A stretch of 64,000 nt of DNA from Gnetum montanum (GCA_015680685.1 MNCI01028376.1:128431-192430), one strand, 5' to 3'; numbered from the stretch's first letter, positions 22,448 through 33,684 are shown. Program-made: numbers and translations. The notes: a model not told the origin generated them from the sequence alone.

Positions 22448-23375
22448 TGTTAGATTGACCACCCTTTGGATAAATCAACTAACTTGAGAATTAGAAAAGA
22501 TTAGCAATTGATAAAGATGCACTCTTTAAGTTGACTAATCTAAGAATTAGTGAAGATGAATAGTTGAAAAAAAAATACTTTTTAGGTTAGCTACTGTCTA
22601 GATAGGTCTACTAAGCCAAGATAAGATTTTATTGGAAAGATCAACCACATGATGCAAAGGTTGAATAATTAACCTGATAGGTCAACCATCCAAGGAATAC
22701 TTCGACTAATTGAAGGTTATTTAAAAAAAATAGAAAGAGAAGAACATAAAAGAAATAGTCATTATATGATCCCAACAATAATGGTGACCACAAGATTTAT
22801 GAAATGCAAAATGACACTTAGCATATGAGCAATGTGCTTGCAATCCCTATTGGATCCTTTTTTACTTGTTATCTTATAGGTCATTTGTCTTATTATTTCA
22901 TGTGAATCAAAGTGAATGTCTATGATCTCTTGAGATCTCACCTATTCAATGTAATTCTTTGTAAAATTCCTTGATTTTTTTGTGGATAAAGGATCACCTA
23001 AATGATGATTATATGAGGGAGACTCACAACACATAAACCAATGTTGAAGGCTTCATTATGAAGAAGAATAGAACTAGGAGAAGAGAAGGCTATTACATCC
23101 TTGTTAATGGAGTAGGCCCATGTCGAATCACTATAAAAATCTAGTGTGTTTGTCCCTTATTTTTTTTCTTTTTATATTTATTCTGATTATTTGGTAGCTT
23201 AGATCTTGGTTCTCAGTTAGGACTTGACTGGTTTGTTCTAGTTCCTAGTTTTCTCTTGATTAATGTATTGCTTAGTTTATATTTAATCTTGCTTTATGTT
23301 TTAGATTGAATTTATTAGCTTTTTATCATCCTATACATCCCCTCCCCCCTCTAGGATGTTTTTTAATCCATAACA
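22448..23375 (+). repeat. Possible solo LTR of a copia-type element
   Basis: A 928-bp stretch begins TGTTAGATTG and ends CCATAACA, giving the TGTTA...TAACA termini common in plant Ty1/copia LTRs. Near the end it has a TATAAAA-like word (about 23,134) and a pyrimidine-rich CCCCTCCCCCCTCTAGG run (23,340-23,355), both usual in copia LTRs. Internal near-repeats of GACTAATC-AAGAATTAG lie at 22,480-22,560. Flanks AGCTA and TCTAC are not a convincing target duplication, and no internal region follows, so the call is tentative. Confidence 0.4.
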
Positions 23376-24447
23376 TCTACATAAGTTATCAATAATAAAA
23401 TGTAAAAAAAAAATAAGAAAAGATAGAGTTATCCTTCCAAAGATGTTATCTTGGAGAGGACTACATGGAGAGATAACCCTTGAGGGAGACTTCATATCTC
23501 ACAATATTAAGCATGAAGTGGATGAATCCATAAAATTAGTTATTAAATCACACCTTAAATAAAGTATAAATGAGAGCCTCCCAATTAACCTTTTCATACA
23601 CTTTGTTAAGATTGAGCTTTAAAAAGCAAACTTCTTTCTTGTGGGCATTGGCCCAATGAATAACTTCATGAGTGATAATAACATTATCCAAAATAGTTTG
23701 ACCAAAGAAGAAAAGGGAAAAATATCTAGAGAATTAAAAAATTATAAATAAATAAAACTAACTTTTATTGTAACACATTGAGATATTTAAAATTCTCAAG
23801 GCCTAAATTTAGATATAGAAAAAAAATTTATGTAAAAACATACTTGAAATTGAATTATAATAATGTTATTTATATTATACAAGTAAGATAAGAGATTAAT
23901 CTAAAGTAGTAATGATAATGAATATTCTTTTACAGTGAGGTATAAAGAAGAGAAATAAAAGAGTAGCCAAAATTGAATTCAATGGTAGTTATGATGGACA
24001 TGGTTAAAGGGTATAAATATACACTTAATGCTCAAATATCAATGAAATGAGAAAATTAATTTGTATTGATTTTTCACTAATTTGATCTTTACATCTATTA
24101 GTTTTTGAAAGTTACCGACAACAAAATTTTTTAAGCATATTCTAATCTTTGAAATATAGACTTATTTTATTACTATTAAAATCTTGAAAGCTACAACAAA
24201 AAGTAATACAAATCATGCTCTAGTAATAAATATGGCTAAATGATTTTTGATTTCAATAGGTTCTCTAATTTTTCTATTTACAAAGTTTTCTATTGCATAT
24301 AATACTTCGCCATTATCTATTGACAACTAATAATTTCTAAATAAGTTATCTTTTTTTTTTCTTGTGAAGAAGTTACATTTGAAATACTAGAAGTTGATTA
24401 CATTATCAACCATATTAGAGATAGAACTAAAACTTCTAGAAAAATAG
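23376..24447. other. Gene-free stretch
   Basis: AT-rich with no coding or repeat family recognised. It includes a short region (23,560-23,700) whose minus strand shows GLC-like scraps that I could not support as an RT fragment. Confidence 0.4.
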
Positions 24448-24449
<2 letters not shown>

Positions 24450-24495
<46 letters not shown>

Positions 24496-24506
24496 GAGAG
24501 AGAGAG
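24450..24506 (+). repeat. (GA)n microsatellite
   Basis: About 28 AG units, interrupted once by a C at 24483. It lies at the left edge of the surviving part of element D. Confidence 0.95.
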
Positions 24507-24519
24507 CACTAAAGAAGCA

Positions 24520-25335
24520 TGAGAAACTAAAGAAGCACTTTTGTGACCAAGTAGGCATGTACAAGTATATCAATGAAAAAGAAATCTAGATAGCCAAAGC
24601 CCACATTAGCTCCTTGTTAGCCCAAAATCTTGAGTGGTAGCCAATCTTGGACAACTATGCCTTGGTTCGTCAAGCGAAAGTGAAGAATAAAGACTTGTCC
24701 TTGGGGTTCTTTAATTTATCATTTCTAAAAGAATACATGGCGTTGGCTAATCTTAGATTTTCCAACCTTCCATGTTAATAGTAGGTCACCCCCAAAACGA
24801 GTTGGAAAAGCAAGTGGCAATCACCTATGCAGTATATGAGAAAGAGTTTGCAGATTGAAAGGATGCTTTAGAGAAGCTACAAGTGGCAATCTCAAAATTA
24901 GAAGTGGTTAAAGCCAGCTATTAGGGACAAAAGGATGTAGCCTCAAACCTAGCTCAAAGATTGATAGATTATCATGAACTCAAAGACAAAGCTAGGGCCT
25001 TCAAGGAAGAACAACGATAGTTCGTGGTGTGGTACGTAAAGGCAAATCAAATGTTCCCACAATAGCCATGTCCTTGGGATGTACTAGCGCTAGCACACAT
25101 TAGCATAGTAGCTTGGATTGTACATGACCCAAGGATGGAGGAGGAGAAGTTGCACACATCGGCAATTGCTGCAAATTTCAACAGCTTGGTGACAAAGGGA
25201 AGCAACCGATGGAAGAGCTACTGGCTTTGGGCATCACATGAGCTTCCAAGTTTTATTTTTGTTTTGTTTTGTAATAATGTGTCCCATTTTTGTACTACAC
25301 CATTGTGGCATGCAAAGAGTCAATTATTTTGTTGA
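24520..25335 (+). pseudogene. ORF3 C-terminal half of element D (coiled coil)
   Basis: With frameshifts and stops allowed, the plus strand reads a helical, charged sequence (for example YVKANQMFP at about 25,040 and LAHISIVAWIVHDPRMEEE at about 25,095-25,150), preceded by Lys/Glu/Leu heptads at about 24,800-25,010. This mirrors the coiled-coil part of ORF3 in element A. The frame from 25,135 ends at 25,335. Confidence 0.45.
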
Positions 25336-25430
25336 TTGTTTGCGTTAGTCAAGAATCCCATACCTGCCCAATATTTTGTAAAGAACTTGTTTCTCATTTT
25401 GTTTAATTCAAGGATGAGTTTTCATTCAAT

Positions 25431-25440
25431 CATGGGGGTA
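25431..25440 (+). other. Polypurine tract of element D
   Basis: CATGGGGGTA abuts the LTR start, as in elements A, F and B. Confidence 0.75.
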
Positions 25441-26275
25441 TAATGAGTCATCATTTTTCAAGCCTCGATGTTGAATACCAGACATCGAAGCCAAGAAGCA
25501 ATGTCGGATATCTGATGTTATTTGCTTTGGGTTGGCCTATAAATATAACACTTGGGCACTCATATGAGATAGTAGGTAGAATGTATGAAGTAGGGAGATA
25601 GTTTTAGTTTTCAGTTTCTTTTCCTTAGAGCTTGTTATTCCTAGTGCATGCTTGTAGTGTGATGTTTGTAATTGTATGACACCTTTGTTCGAGTGTGACA
25701 TAGTTGGACACATTACATCACTGGCAATAAAGATCAAGATTACTTCCATCATTGCAGCATCCACTTAGATTATTATTGCTTTTAATTATTAAGCATTTAC
25801 TACTTTCTTTAGTTAAATGTTTCCATTTATTGATATTTACTATTCTTGTTATTAAGTAAAATGCATATGCCTTAATCAAAAGTGTTTAAGTGTAGATACT
25901 TGGTAATCCAGGAGTGTATTGTTTGGCATAATTAGTGACATATACTTGGCAATCCTAGTAGTAGTCTTGCGAAGTCCAAGATGCGTACAGACAATTAAGG
26001 ATGAATACCCATCACACATAGGCTAGTTAGATTTCACTTTTCATTATCCATTAGCCTAATTAATCCATAGAATTAGAAATAACATCATATGCCTCACTTT
26101 GGACTAAAGCATACATGACAAAGCTATGACTAGTCCAAGTGGGAAGACATCGAACTACAATCAAAGCATAACGATCTAGATGCCACAACTAGTCCCATCC
26201 ACAAAATTCAACTAAATCATGCATGAATGCTTGTGATTCATATTGTTGGACATAGGGGTACCTCACTCCTCATCA
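25441..26275 (+). repeat. 3' LTR of element D (835 bp)
   Basis: Starts TAATGAG (family consensus TGATGAG) and ends CACTCCTCATCA. A TATA-like CCTATAAATATA lies at about 25,534-25,545. The R/U5 end holds GGGGTACCTCACTC, the mirror of the GGTACCCC word that begins every minus-strand copy. Confidence 0.8.
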
Positions 26276-26340
26276 GTTAGAAAGAAAATAAATACATTAT
26301 AGTTAATAGATAAAATAAAATATTTTGGAACAATCAAGTG

Positions 26341-26402
26341 TTAGCCTTGTGCTAAGGATCTTTGCTTGGTAAACACAGGTCATAGGTTCGATTTTACTAA
26401 GT
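26341..26402 (+). repeat. tRNA-like SINE head (candidate 1)
   Basis: An A-box-like TTAGCCTTGTGCTAAGG (26341-26357) is followed 28 bases later by a B-box-like GGTTCGATTTT (26385-26395). The spacing suits an internal RNA polymerase III promoter with a tRNA-derived head. The cloverleaf is not intact, so it is not called a tRNA gene. No second copy or 3' tail was confirmed. Confidence 0.4.
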
Positions 26403-27420
26403 AGTACTAAGTTATAAAAGAAAAGAAATTCGTAAAAGGAAACTAATCCAATATATCCAAGGGGTTTAAGTGGACATAAGTAAAAATTTTAGCTTTGATT
26501 TCAGATATCCTTCCATCATGCCTCCTTTAGAGGATCCTTAATACCTAGAGTCATTTGTGCATAAGCATTATTCAACTTATACTAATCAAAGTCATCCCAA
26601 TGAATAGATTTCCCTTCAACATGTACATTTATTTCAACCCAAAATTATAGCTTTTCAAAGTTTCACCATGTTGGACTAGCATAACTTATTAGTAGTGTAT
26701 TATGAGACAAAAGACTATTGTAAAAGCACTTCATAGGAATCACTTGAACCCATGGCTTGTTCCTTAGTTAAAGCTACCAAACTAGTTTACCAACCAATAC
26801 CAAATTGATGTGGTCAAGAAGCTAAATTCTTCAACTACTTTTCTAAATAGGTCAACAAATAAAATCCCATTTTATAGAATATAAACATTTGTCCTTAGTG
26901 TGAGACTAAAGAAATTAACATTACATTTTCTAGAGTATTCACAATTGCTTATGGGCTTTTGTAGCAAGACAATAGATAAAAGACCATAGAAATAAGCATG
27001 GAATTAAGTAGATGCTTGAGTTTAAAGGTTTTTCTTCCATGTAGCCAAACATTTTGCCACTTTGTCAATAATCTCTTCCTAAAAATTTATTTTCTATTTA
27101 TTTTGCAAAAGGTAATTTAGAAAATTTATTATATTGTATATGTCTAAAGTGTTCTAGGTAAATTTTTATAGCTTTCACAAATATAATAATTTGCCACTAA
27201 TTAAAAAATATTTTCTAAAAAAAATACTACTAGTATGATGAAACTTTGGGAATTAACATACACACGGTTTGAAATCATAATATTCTCATTCATTATGACG
27301 AAATTTTGATTATATGCATGTGAAGATTACATAACTAATACTAAAATTTTAAATATTTTTCTAATTTTTAAATATAATTAATCTTATTTAATAAATTAAG
27401 GACAACCATTTGGAGTGAGG

Positions 27421-27500
27421 AGCAAGGTGCTTATTTCTCAAGTGGTAAGACCTAGGTTCAAGCCTAAATGCAGCAACTCAAAAAAGGTTAGGTTTTTGCT
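27421..27500 (+). repeat. tRNA-like SINE head (candidate 2)
   Basis: CTCAAGTGGTAAGACC resembles a tRNA A box and runs almost directly into AGGTTCAAGCC, a B-box match. The distance is much shorter than in a tRNA, so this is a shortened tRNA-related SINE promoter at best. It lies about 300 bp beyond the end of the O-methyltransferase remnant. Confidence 0.35.
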
Positions 27501-27792
27501 CATCCACCCCTCCCAAAAACAAAAAACCACCTTTACGAAATAAACATTGGACCTTGAATGATGATACTTTTAATGAATTATTTAACTCCACGGAAAAAAG
27601 AAAAAAGGTACAAATACATGGTCTTAAATCTTAAGTCCAATATTGAAGACATTGGGAAAGCAACGGAAATGGGTTTGGTAAAGATAGAAGAACTAAGATG
27701 ATACCGAACTAAGAAAATGAATTTACCCAACTAACTATAATTTATCACGAAGTAGCTTTTCGGACTAGCGATTACGCTGTTGCATGTATAGT

Positions 27793-28158
27793 TTACAGAA
27801 AAGCTTCGATCATGCAATTTAGAGGACAGGCGGGTGGCGGAACTGGCAGGATTTTCATGTTAGAAAAACCTGCTGCAAGAAGTACCTCTCTGAATTCTGC
27901 CGTCCATGGTTGCCAGCATGAGTAGGTCCACTGATAGGCCCATCACCGAGTTGAACTTGTCTGTGTTACCATCTGCATCTACGTTTACAGGAGGGAGCAC
28001 AATATCCACAATGACGACCTGGCCATCAGGAGGCAGGGCAGCCTTACAGGCCTTTAAGATTTTCACACACTCAGAGTCATTCCAGTCGTGCAGGATGAAC
28101 TTGAGCACCATGCACTCTGGCACACTCTTAAACATATCCCCGGCTCTATGTTCCAGGC
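27793..28158 (-). pseudogene. O-methyltransferase (COMT-like, class II plant OMT), last exon, frameshifted
   Basis: Class II plant OMTs transfer a methyl group from S-adenosylmethionine to phenolic hydroxyls. This exon starts after a good acceptor (CCAG at 28159-28162, minus strand) with GLEHRAGDMFKSVPE, followed by FILHDWND, whose His is the catalytic base of the family, and VVIVDIVLPPV and NSVMGLSVDLLMLATMDG. Just after MDG (about 27,898) the frame breaks: the family's usual short Lys/Arg/Thr segment is missing, and EFREVLLAAGFSNMKILPV resumes one frame over, ending in a stop at 27793-27795. PECMVLKF is also shorter than the usual spacing before HDW. Base composition is more GC-rich than the surroundings, as expected of real coding DNA. 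A sequencing error at the frameshift is possible. Confidence 0.85.
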
Positions 28159-28926
28159 CTGGCTTTCATTTCGAAGAAAGGGAAATGAAATTGAGATTGA
28201 AATCCAAAGAGTTTGTAAGATATATATTTCTGCAAATAATGGGCATGAAAAAGAATAATAATAAAAAACACAAGCAAGATTAATAATTCACTAAGTCGCT
28301 TTAAATTCAGTTATATAAGAATCCTTCTATTAGTTTATATAACTGTCACTCTGAATCAATCTTTATTATTCTTACGGATAAATATAAATAACCGAGCAAA
28401 GCCTGGTAACTGGGTAACATAAAAGATGGTCCTACAATAAGATCAAAGAAATGACGATGTGTCGACGATGTGTCTCCGCGGTGGGCTAGATGTAAGAAAA
28501 TCAACGTTCATTTTTACCCGCATTTTCTTCTCACATCTTAGAAGCATGGCGTGGCGAACTTGAAGAGAACTTTTTTTATCACTCCCCCCTTGATCCCTTA
28601 TGTGTCGACAAGAGAACTCACCTGCATTCTTTTACACAATTTCTATTTTCTGGACAGTTTTTTTCTTTTTCTAATACAATATTAATCGATTAAAACAAAC
28701 AAGCTAATTATTAATTACGATCCCTTTTCCATAGTTTAGATCTAAAGTCATTCATAGATTATTTTTTGTTCTTAGACAAGGTAAAATTGAACTCCTAGAC
28801 AAGAAAAGTCTATTCAAAAGTCCTTGGTAATAAAAGTAAAACCTATCAATTTTTGTGTACAACATATTAAATATCACTAATATAACTATCGTCAGCTTTT
28901 GCTTACCCGTTGGACTAATTTCTTAT

Positions 28927-29051
28927 AATTGGCATAGATCCCATAACTTTCACATCAAAAGTCTTATCATAGTTTGTGACATTTGCAATTGGCATAGAAC
29001 ACATAACTTTCACATCAGAAGTCTTGTCTTATCATAGTTTGTGAAATCTGC
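28927..29051 (+). repeat. Two-copy tandem repeat, about 60 bp, in the OMT intron
   Basis: Unit 1 (28927-28986) and unit 2 (28987-29051) both begin AATTGGCATAGA and contain CATAACTTTCACATCA. They differ by a few substitutions and a 5-bp insertion in unit 2. Confidence 0.85.
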
Positions 29052-29089
29052 AATTAATCAGAAGATCTGAGATTGTGAAGTAGATTCAA

Positions 29090-29175
29090 AATCAGATGGA
29101 AGATTTAATGCAATAAATAACTGCCATTATAAAGCCTATTCAAAATTACATGGGAGATTTAATGCAATAAATAGT
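29090..29175 (+). repeat. Two-copy tandem repeat, about 54 bp, in the OMT intron
   Basis: GATTTAATGCAATAAATA occurs near 29,103 and again near 29,156, each preceded by similar AAAAT-AGATGG sequence. Confidence 0.65.
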
Positions 29176-29490
29176 GCTATATTTTTATTACTTTTTTAAG
29201 CTTACTAAATTGGCTATTGCTAATTCAGATGCTAGCCAAAAACTAACATCTCTATTTTCCATTTAAATGAGCTCTTAGATGAAAAAAATTAAAAAATGCA
29301 GCTAGCAACATGAGTGGATATAACTACTCTATTTTACTAATATTGACAATTTTAATCCCAATTTATTTCAATTTTTCTAATCCAATTTATAAAAAACATT
29401 TCCCATTTGCAAATCCCATATGATGTTTTGAGTCTTACTATACTACTATCCAGGCAAACTCCTTTCCAAAAAAGGTGTGTTAGCACAAAC

Positions 29491-29767
29491 CTGCGCGCTT
29501 AGGAGCGGTGGCAATAACGTGGGGAAGGTCCAAGTTGATGGCGGAGATGATATTGGGGTGTCGCCACACGATCTGCTCAGCAAGAGTGCCAGTACCCCCG
29601 GAAATATCAAGCAGCGAAGACACATGGCGGAAGCCTTCATACGAGGATAACAGTGCAGTGGTAACGAGGGCAGAGCTAGCGGCCATGGCGTTATTGAACA
29701 AGTCATTCAATCTTGCATCACTGGCAGTTACAGACTGATTAGCGGCCAGGGCGTTAGAGACTGATTC
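29491..29767 (-). pseudogene. O-methyltransferase, upstream exon remnant
   Basis: Reads LNDLFNNAMAASSALVTTAL, then LLDISGGTGTLAEQIV (the SAM-binding glycine-rich motif) and INLDLPHVIATAPKRA up to the donor at 29491. The frame is open only back to a stop at 29768-29770. The preceding residues (ESVSNALAANQSVTASDA) do not match the family and include an imperfect repeat of the NNAMAAS coding bases (29,741-29,757 against 29,684-29,700). The N-terminal dimerisation half, some 150-200 residues in this family, was not found upstream to 30,800. With the frameshift in the last exon, this marks a truncated pseudogene. Confidence 0.82.
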
Positions 29768-30214
29768 TTAACGACGTCTGTCTGATACCTTATTCTTATT
29801 AAGAAGACTTTGCCCGTTGCATAGCAAGGGCTGCACGTCTCGTTTTAAAACTTTAACTTTCCCCTTTACATAGGCGGGACTCTGACCGCCCCGTGGCTTT
29901 TACCAGGGATTTCAAGGAAATGTGAGTGGAAGTTTCTGCTCCTGCATATGATTTTATATCTCACATGATATCACATGCTTTTGTCAGCGGTCAGTACATG
30001 CTTTGTCATTTTTTGAATTTCACACCAGGTGTTTGACCATGAGATTTTTAATATAATTTAGCATTTTTTTTGAACTTTTAGTCTGTCTTACCGTTAAATT
30101 AACATTTCATTTTAAATTAATAAAATACAACAAATTATTTTACTAATTTTACTAATAAATTTTTAAAAATCATTTTATTGTTAAACCAGCTAAACTTACT
30201 TCCATGTATACCTC

Positions 30215-30250
30215 AAGCAACCGGTTAAGCGTAAGCAACCGGTTAAGCGT
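30215..30250 (+). repeat. Perfect tandem duplication of an 18-mer (AAGCAACCGGTTAAGCGT)
   Basis: Two exact adjacent copies at 30215-30232 and 30233-30250. Each contains the 8-bp palindrome AACCGGTT. It lies about 450 bp upstream of the surviving OMT coding start. Confidence 0.95.
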
Positions 30251-30499
30251 TGGAATTTTAAAATTCTTTTAAATATACATATATTTTATAGAATTTCTTT
30301 TACTGTTTCACTTGTATATAGGGTATTCTCATGCAATTTTCTGTACGGAACAGTCCACGGAGACACAGTTGCCTGTATATTTGATATTTTCAATCTTTCC
30401 GGGTATCAAATCTTCTTAGTCAAGACGCGTGATTTGAAACTTGAAGGATAAAAAGCATGAACCGACAAAAGCATGTTATGTAAATTCATATGCACCTAA

Positions 30500-30721
30500 T
30501 CAAACTCTATTTAATTCCTGGTACACAGAACTTTTACTTTCTGAGGTCGAAGTCTCGATAAAGAGAAGTATTTGATGGAATTTTCCTGGTGGCCATAACG
30601 CTGCTATGTGCTCCAAGGATAGCATTGGCAATGACTGCATTTTGCATTTGATTTCAAACATATCACCTACAAGACACCGGGCTCTAGGACCAAGAAAGAG
30701 ATAACAAAAAATATGATGCAT
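30500..30721 (-). other. Unrecognised open frame, 73 codons
   Basis: Open from an ATG at 30721 to a stop at 30500. It has no recognised motif, no second copy in the window and no clear coding bias. The nearby composition is somewhat GC-richer than the average here. Probably chance or a relic exon. Confidence 0.15.
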
Positions 30722-31185
30722 CAGCGTAAGAGCCTCCGCATGTCACAGGAATTGGTGAGAATTTTACCATAAGACGTTACATGCATACGGAGGTTTTTTT
30801 TTTCACCTATAGGGTGGAATATTGGGATGAATGTGGTTATAGATCTCATAACAAAAATTTCAAAAGGTGCAATTGAAGATGTGCGATACGTATTTGGAAT
30901 CTGGCCATGTACAAAAGGTATGATAGATTAGACAAACCTATGAACCATACGAAACTTGGTACATATTTTTCAAACTGGACGCATAGTATATATCACATGC
31001 ATAACTCTCAAGGTTCAATGATTTTGGTTACCAAAAATCGATGTACCATGGGGAATAATATAAAAACTTCTTTATTAATGTATATCTCATGACCATCATT
31101 AAAGAAAATAGTGATGCACCATCTCAATACCTCCTCTGCCATCAATTTTGATCTTCACCAAGTCATTGTCATTGCATTTAAAAGG

Positions 31186-32170
31186 TTGTAACATTTTGGT
31201 GTTCAACAATGTAATTTACTAATCATGACATTACTAAGTATTCATCATCATCTTAACCTTGTATTCATCATTTACTAGTCTAGTGTGTTCGATTATGGTT
31301 TATGTCTCCAAGATGTGCTCCCTTATCAGTTGTATCATACTTTTGGTTTTTGTGCATGTCTCAAGCTTCTTAGGATGTTTTCGACTACGTTTGGACACCT
31401 TAAGATCCTTCTAACATGTTGCTTTGGATTTTGGATTTCATCCAAGTTCAACCTTAGTTTCTTGGTAGGGAGATGTGCTGACTCCCCTACGTTAGTGCAC
31501 CACACTACATCAATGCCCCTATGTCAATGCACCTCCTACATGCCTAATTTTAGGCCCAACCACTAAAACTATAATTCAATTAGCCAAGGCAACTTTGAAG
31601 AACCTTTGTTGACTCCTAAGCATTGACAAACCTCCATTCTTATATTGCGAAAACTATAAATACTTGAGATGAGCTCTCAAATAGATCTTTAATTTTAACT
31701 TGGATTTTATTTGAGCTTTTTGCATTCATTTTGTGTGAACATATCTTCCACCATTGGGTAAGTTGACTTTCTTCATGTTTTATGTGTGTTTTGAGTTTAG
31801 CTAGACTCACAAGTGTAGCTAGAATCTTTTATAGTGCTACCTTGCTTATTAGACCAAAATTGTTTAGTTGATGTTGAGTCTAGTGTTTACATGGTCAATG
31901 AAGCTCACTATTTTCCTTTATTCTACGATTGATGCCTTAAACATTAAAACATTAAAATTATTTATTTGACTTTCATTTTATCAAGTTGCAACAATTTATT
32001 CTTCTCTAAGGAGATAAGAGTTGTATGGCACAATGTTGGACCATTGAGGTTGTAACTAAGAGCCATTTATTACTTTCCATGTGTAGCATTGCAATTATCT
32101 TGTAAGGGATTGTGATACATGTGAGAGCTTAAGAGCATTACACTTGTCCCCCACAGGGGATTGTGATGCG
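31186..32170 (+). repeat. Possible degenerate LTR (gypsy type)
   Basis: Starts TGTAACATTTTGG, has a TATA-like ACTATAAATAC at about 31,653-31,663 and, near the end, a pair of GGGATTGTGAT words (32,107 and 32,159). These are LTR-like, but no partner LTR, PBS or coding region with it was found, so the ends are guesses. Confidence 0.25.
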
Positions 32171-32359
32171 TGTATGTTTATTATTATTTTATTCTTATAT
32201 TCATAAAATCTATAAATATTATATAGTATAAAATTATAAATATTTTTTAAATTTTTCACTATGGCAACACATGTTTTCCTTGTATCATATGTATTATAAT
32301 CTCTTTTATATTCATTAAATGTAACATCATACATGAGTATTCATGGCAATCCCCTTAAC

Positions 32360-32786
32360 ATCATCTTCATAGCTTACAACTGGATGAAAACAAATAGGTG
32401 TGAAAAGAACATTCCTTAATGATGATCTTAAGGAAGAAATCTAGATGCTTCAACCTGAAGGATATGAAATAAAAGTAAAAGAGCATATGATGTGCTAATT
32501 ACTAACATCATTATATGAGCTCAAATAAACACCAAGGATGTGGAAAAAGTATAATGACCACATGATAAATCTTGGCTTTATCAAAAGTGTAAAAGACTCC
32601 TATATGTATGCTAAAAATACAAGTGAAAAATATGTTATGTTGTTGATATATGTCAATGACATATTAATAGCAAGCAATGACATACATGACATTCACAAGT
32701 TAAAACTTCATTTGTATTTTCATTTTGACATGAAGTATCTTGGTGCTACATAAAAACATTCAGACATGGAAATTAAAAGAGATAGG
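32360..32786 (+). pseudogene. Ty1/copia reverse transcriptase fragment cut by element C
   Basis: The plus strand reads, with stops, TFLNDDLKEEI, LQPEGYEIK, SLYELK-TPRMW and then YAKNTSEKYVMLLIYVNDIL (the YVDDIL catalytic motif with the first Asp changed to Asn), ending FDMKYLGAT and MEIKRDR. These are consecutive RT landmarks of copia elements. Homology stops exactly at 32786, where the LTR of element C begins, so the copia copy was the insertion target. The downstream RT and RNase H were not found. Confidence 0.8.
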
Positions 32787-33684
32787 TGATGAGTATTAAA
32801 GTGTCATGTCAATGGGCCCCCATTGATGTGGCCTCGTTGACGGGGCCCTATTTATGTGGTGTTGCCCCTTCGACAAGGCCACATTGACATAGCATTTGCT
32901 AGGCCTTGTCGACATAGTATTGTAGCAAAAAATATAAATATGAACTCCTGGCCATTTTTCTGGATAAATTAAGTAATAGTAGTAGTAGAGCTCTTGTAGT
33001 TTGTCCATTTGAAAGTTAGAATATTTCTCTGAGTGCTCGCAACAAGAGTCAAAAAGTGTATAGAACTTTATGCAAGCACTATTGTACCTAAACCACACCA
33101 ATGTGTATGGCAATAAAGATGAGCCTTTTGATCAAACCTTGTAGCACTTAGATAGATTAATGATTTATTTATGCATTTATTATTTTCATTAATTATGCTA
33201 TTAATTAAGCTAAATAGATTAAATACATAAGTACGACCACTTTGAGTGTAAACATGTATTTGCTTGGTAATCCCAACAACGTTATTGCTTGGTGTGCCCA
33301 GTAGTGTAGCACTTAGTAACTGAGTAGTGGATACATGTATTTAGGACATGTACAAAAAGTGGGACTAGATGCTTATGTTAGGATTAGTTAGAAACTAGTT
33401 AAGAAGTTAAACTAAATTAGTTGCTAAATTACTTCATATTTCTGCTTTAAGCACAAAAGAACATAAAACACAAAATAATAAAAATCATATGCCTCAATTA
33501 CACTTAACCATACCATGTACATCACAAGTATAATTGAGAAGACAACAAATGACCAGTAGGGTAGAGATCAGCTCCTAGAAGACTATTGTACCGGAAATTA
33601 GAGAGTCCATAACATTTGATTGGATCCATGTGAACACTTTTTGATTTGTATGGTTGGGCGTAGGGGTACCTTCACCACTCATCA
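32787..33684 (+). repeat. 5' LTR of element C (898 bp)
   Basis: Starts TGATGAGTAT and ends ACCACTCATCA. U3 holds GTTGACGGGGCCC and related words (32,800-32,890), followed by a TATA-like AATATAAATA at 32931-32940. It is the reverse complement of the LTRs of A, F and G. Confidence 0.88.

Larger units (their letters stand above)
24520..26275 (+). mobile_element. Element D: 3' end of a plus-strand Athila/Tat-like element
   Basis: Contains the C-terminal half of ORF3 (about 24,520-25,330), a spacer, the PPT (25431-25440) and the 3' LTR (25441-26275). Everything upstream is missing, cut at or near the GA microsatellite. The LTR resembles the element B LTRs more than those of A in its start region, so it may represent a third LTR subfamily. 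GTTAG at 26276-26280 would be the right target copy, but the left one is lost. Confidence 0.7.
28159..29490 (-). other. Intron of the O-methyltransferase remnant (1,332 bp)
   Basis: The donor GTTTGT follows ...CGCGCAG at 29491, and the acceptor AG precedes GCCTGG at 28158. Joining gives an unbroken phase-1 codon (G|GC, Gly) within the expected APKRA-GLEH reading. The sites therefore look authentic, and the locus descends from an intron-containing gene rather than a retrocopy. The intron contains local tandem repeats (28,927-29,051 and 29,090-29,175). Confidence 0.75.
29768..31185. other. Region upstream of the OMT remnant, no gene identified
   Basis: Searched for the missing OMT N-terminal exon without success. 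Contains the 18-bp tandem repeat at 30215-30250 and a minus-strand open frame at 30500-30721 (73 codons, includes RCLVGDMFEIKCKMQSLP) that I do not recognise. A poly-T run stands at 30,787-30,799. Confidence 0.4.

Noticed and set aside
26341-26402. Functional tRNA gene
   Set aside because: A- and B-box-like words are present, but acceptor and anticodon stems do not pair.
27906-28283. 125-codon plus-strand open frame over the O-methyltransferase exon
   Set aside because: It is antisense to a clearly recognisable OMT exon with conserved motifs and splice site; GC-rich coding DNA often leaves the opposite strand open.
29446-29738. Open frames of 76-86 codons overlapping the OMT upstream exon in other frames
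   Set aside because: They overlap the frame carrying the SAM-binding motif and have no family resemblance.
32095-32334. 79-codon minus-strand frame
   Set aside because: It is a low-complexity Asn/Tyr/Ile-rich reading of AT-rich DNA with no motif.
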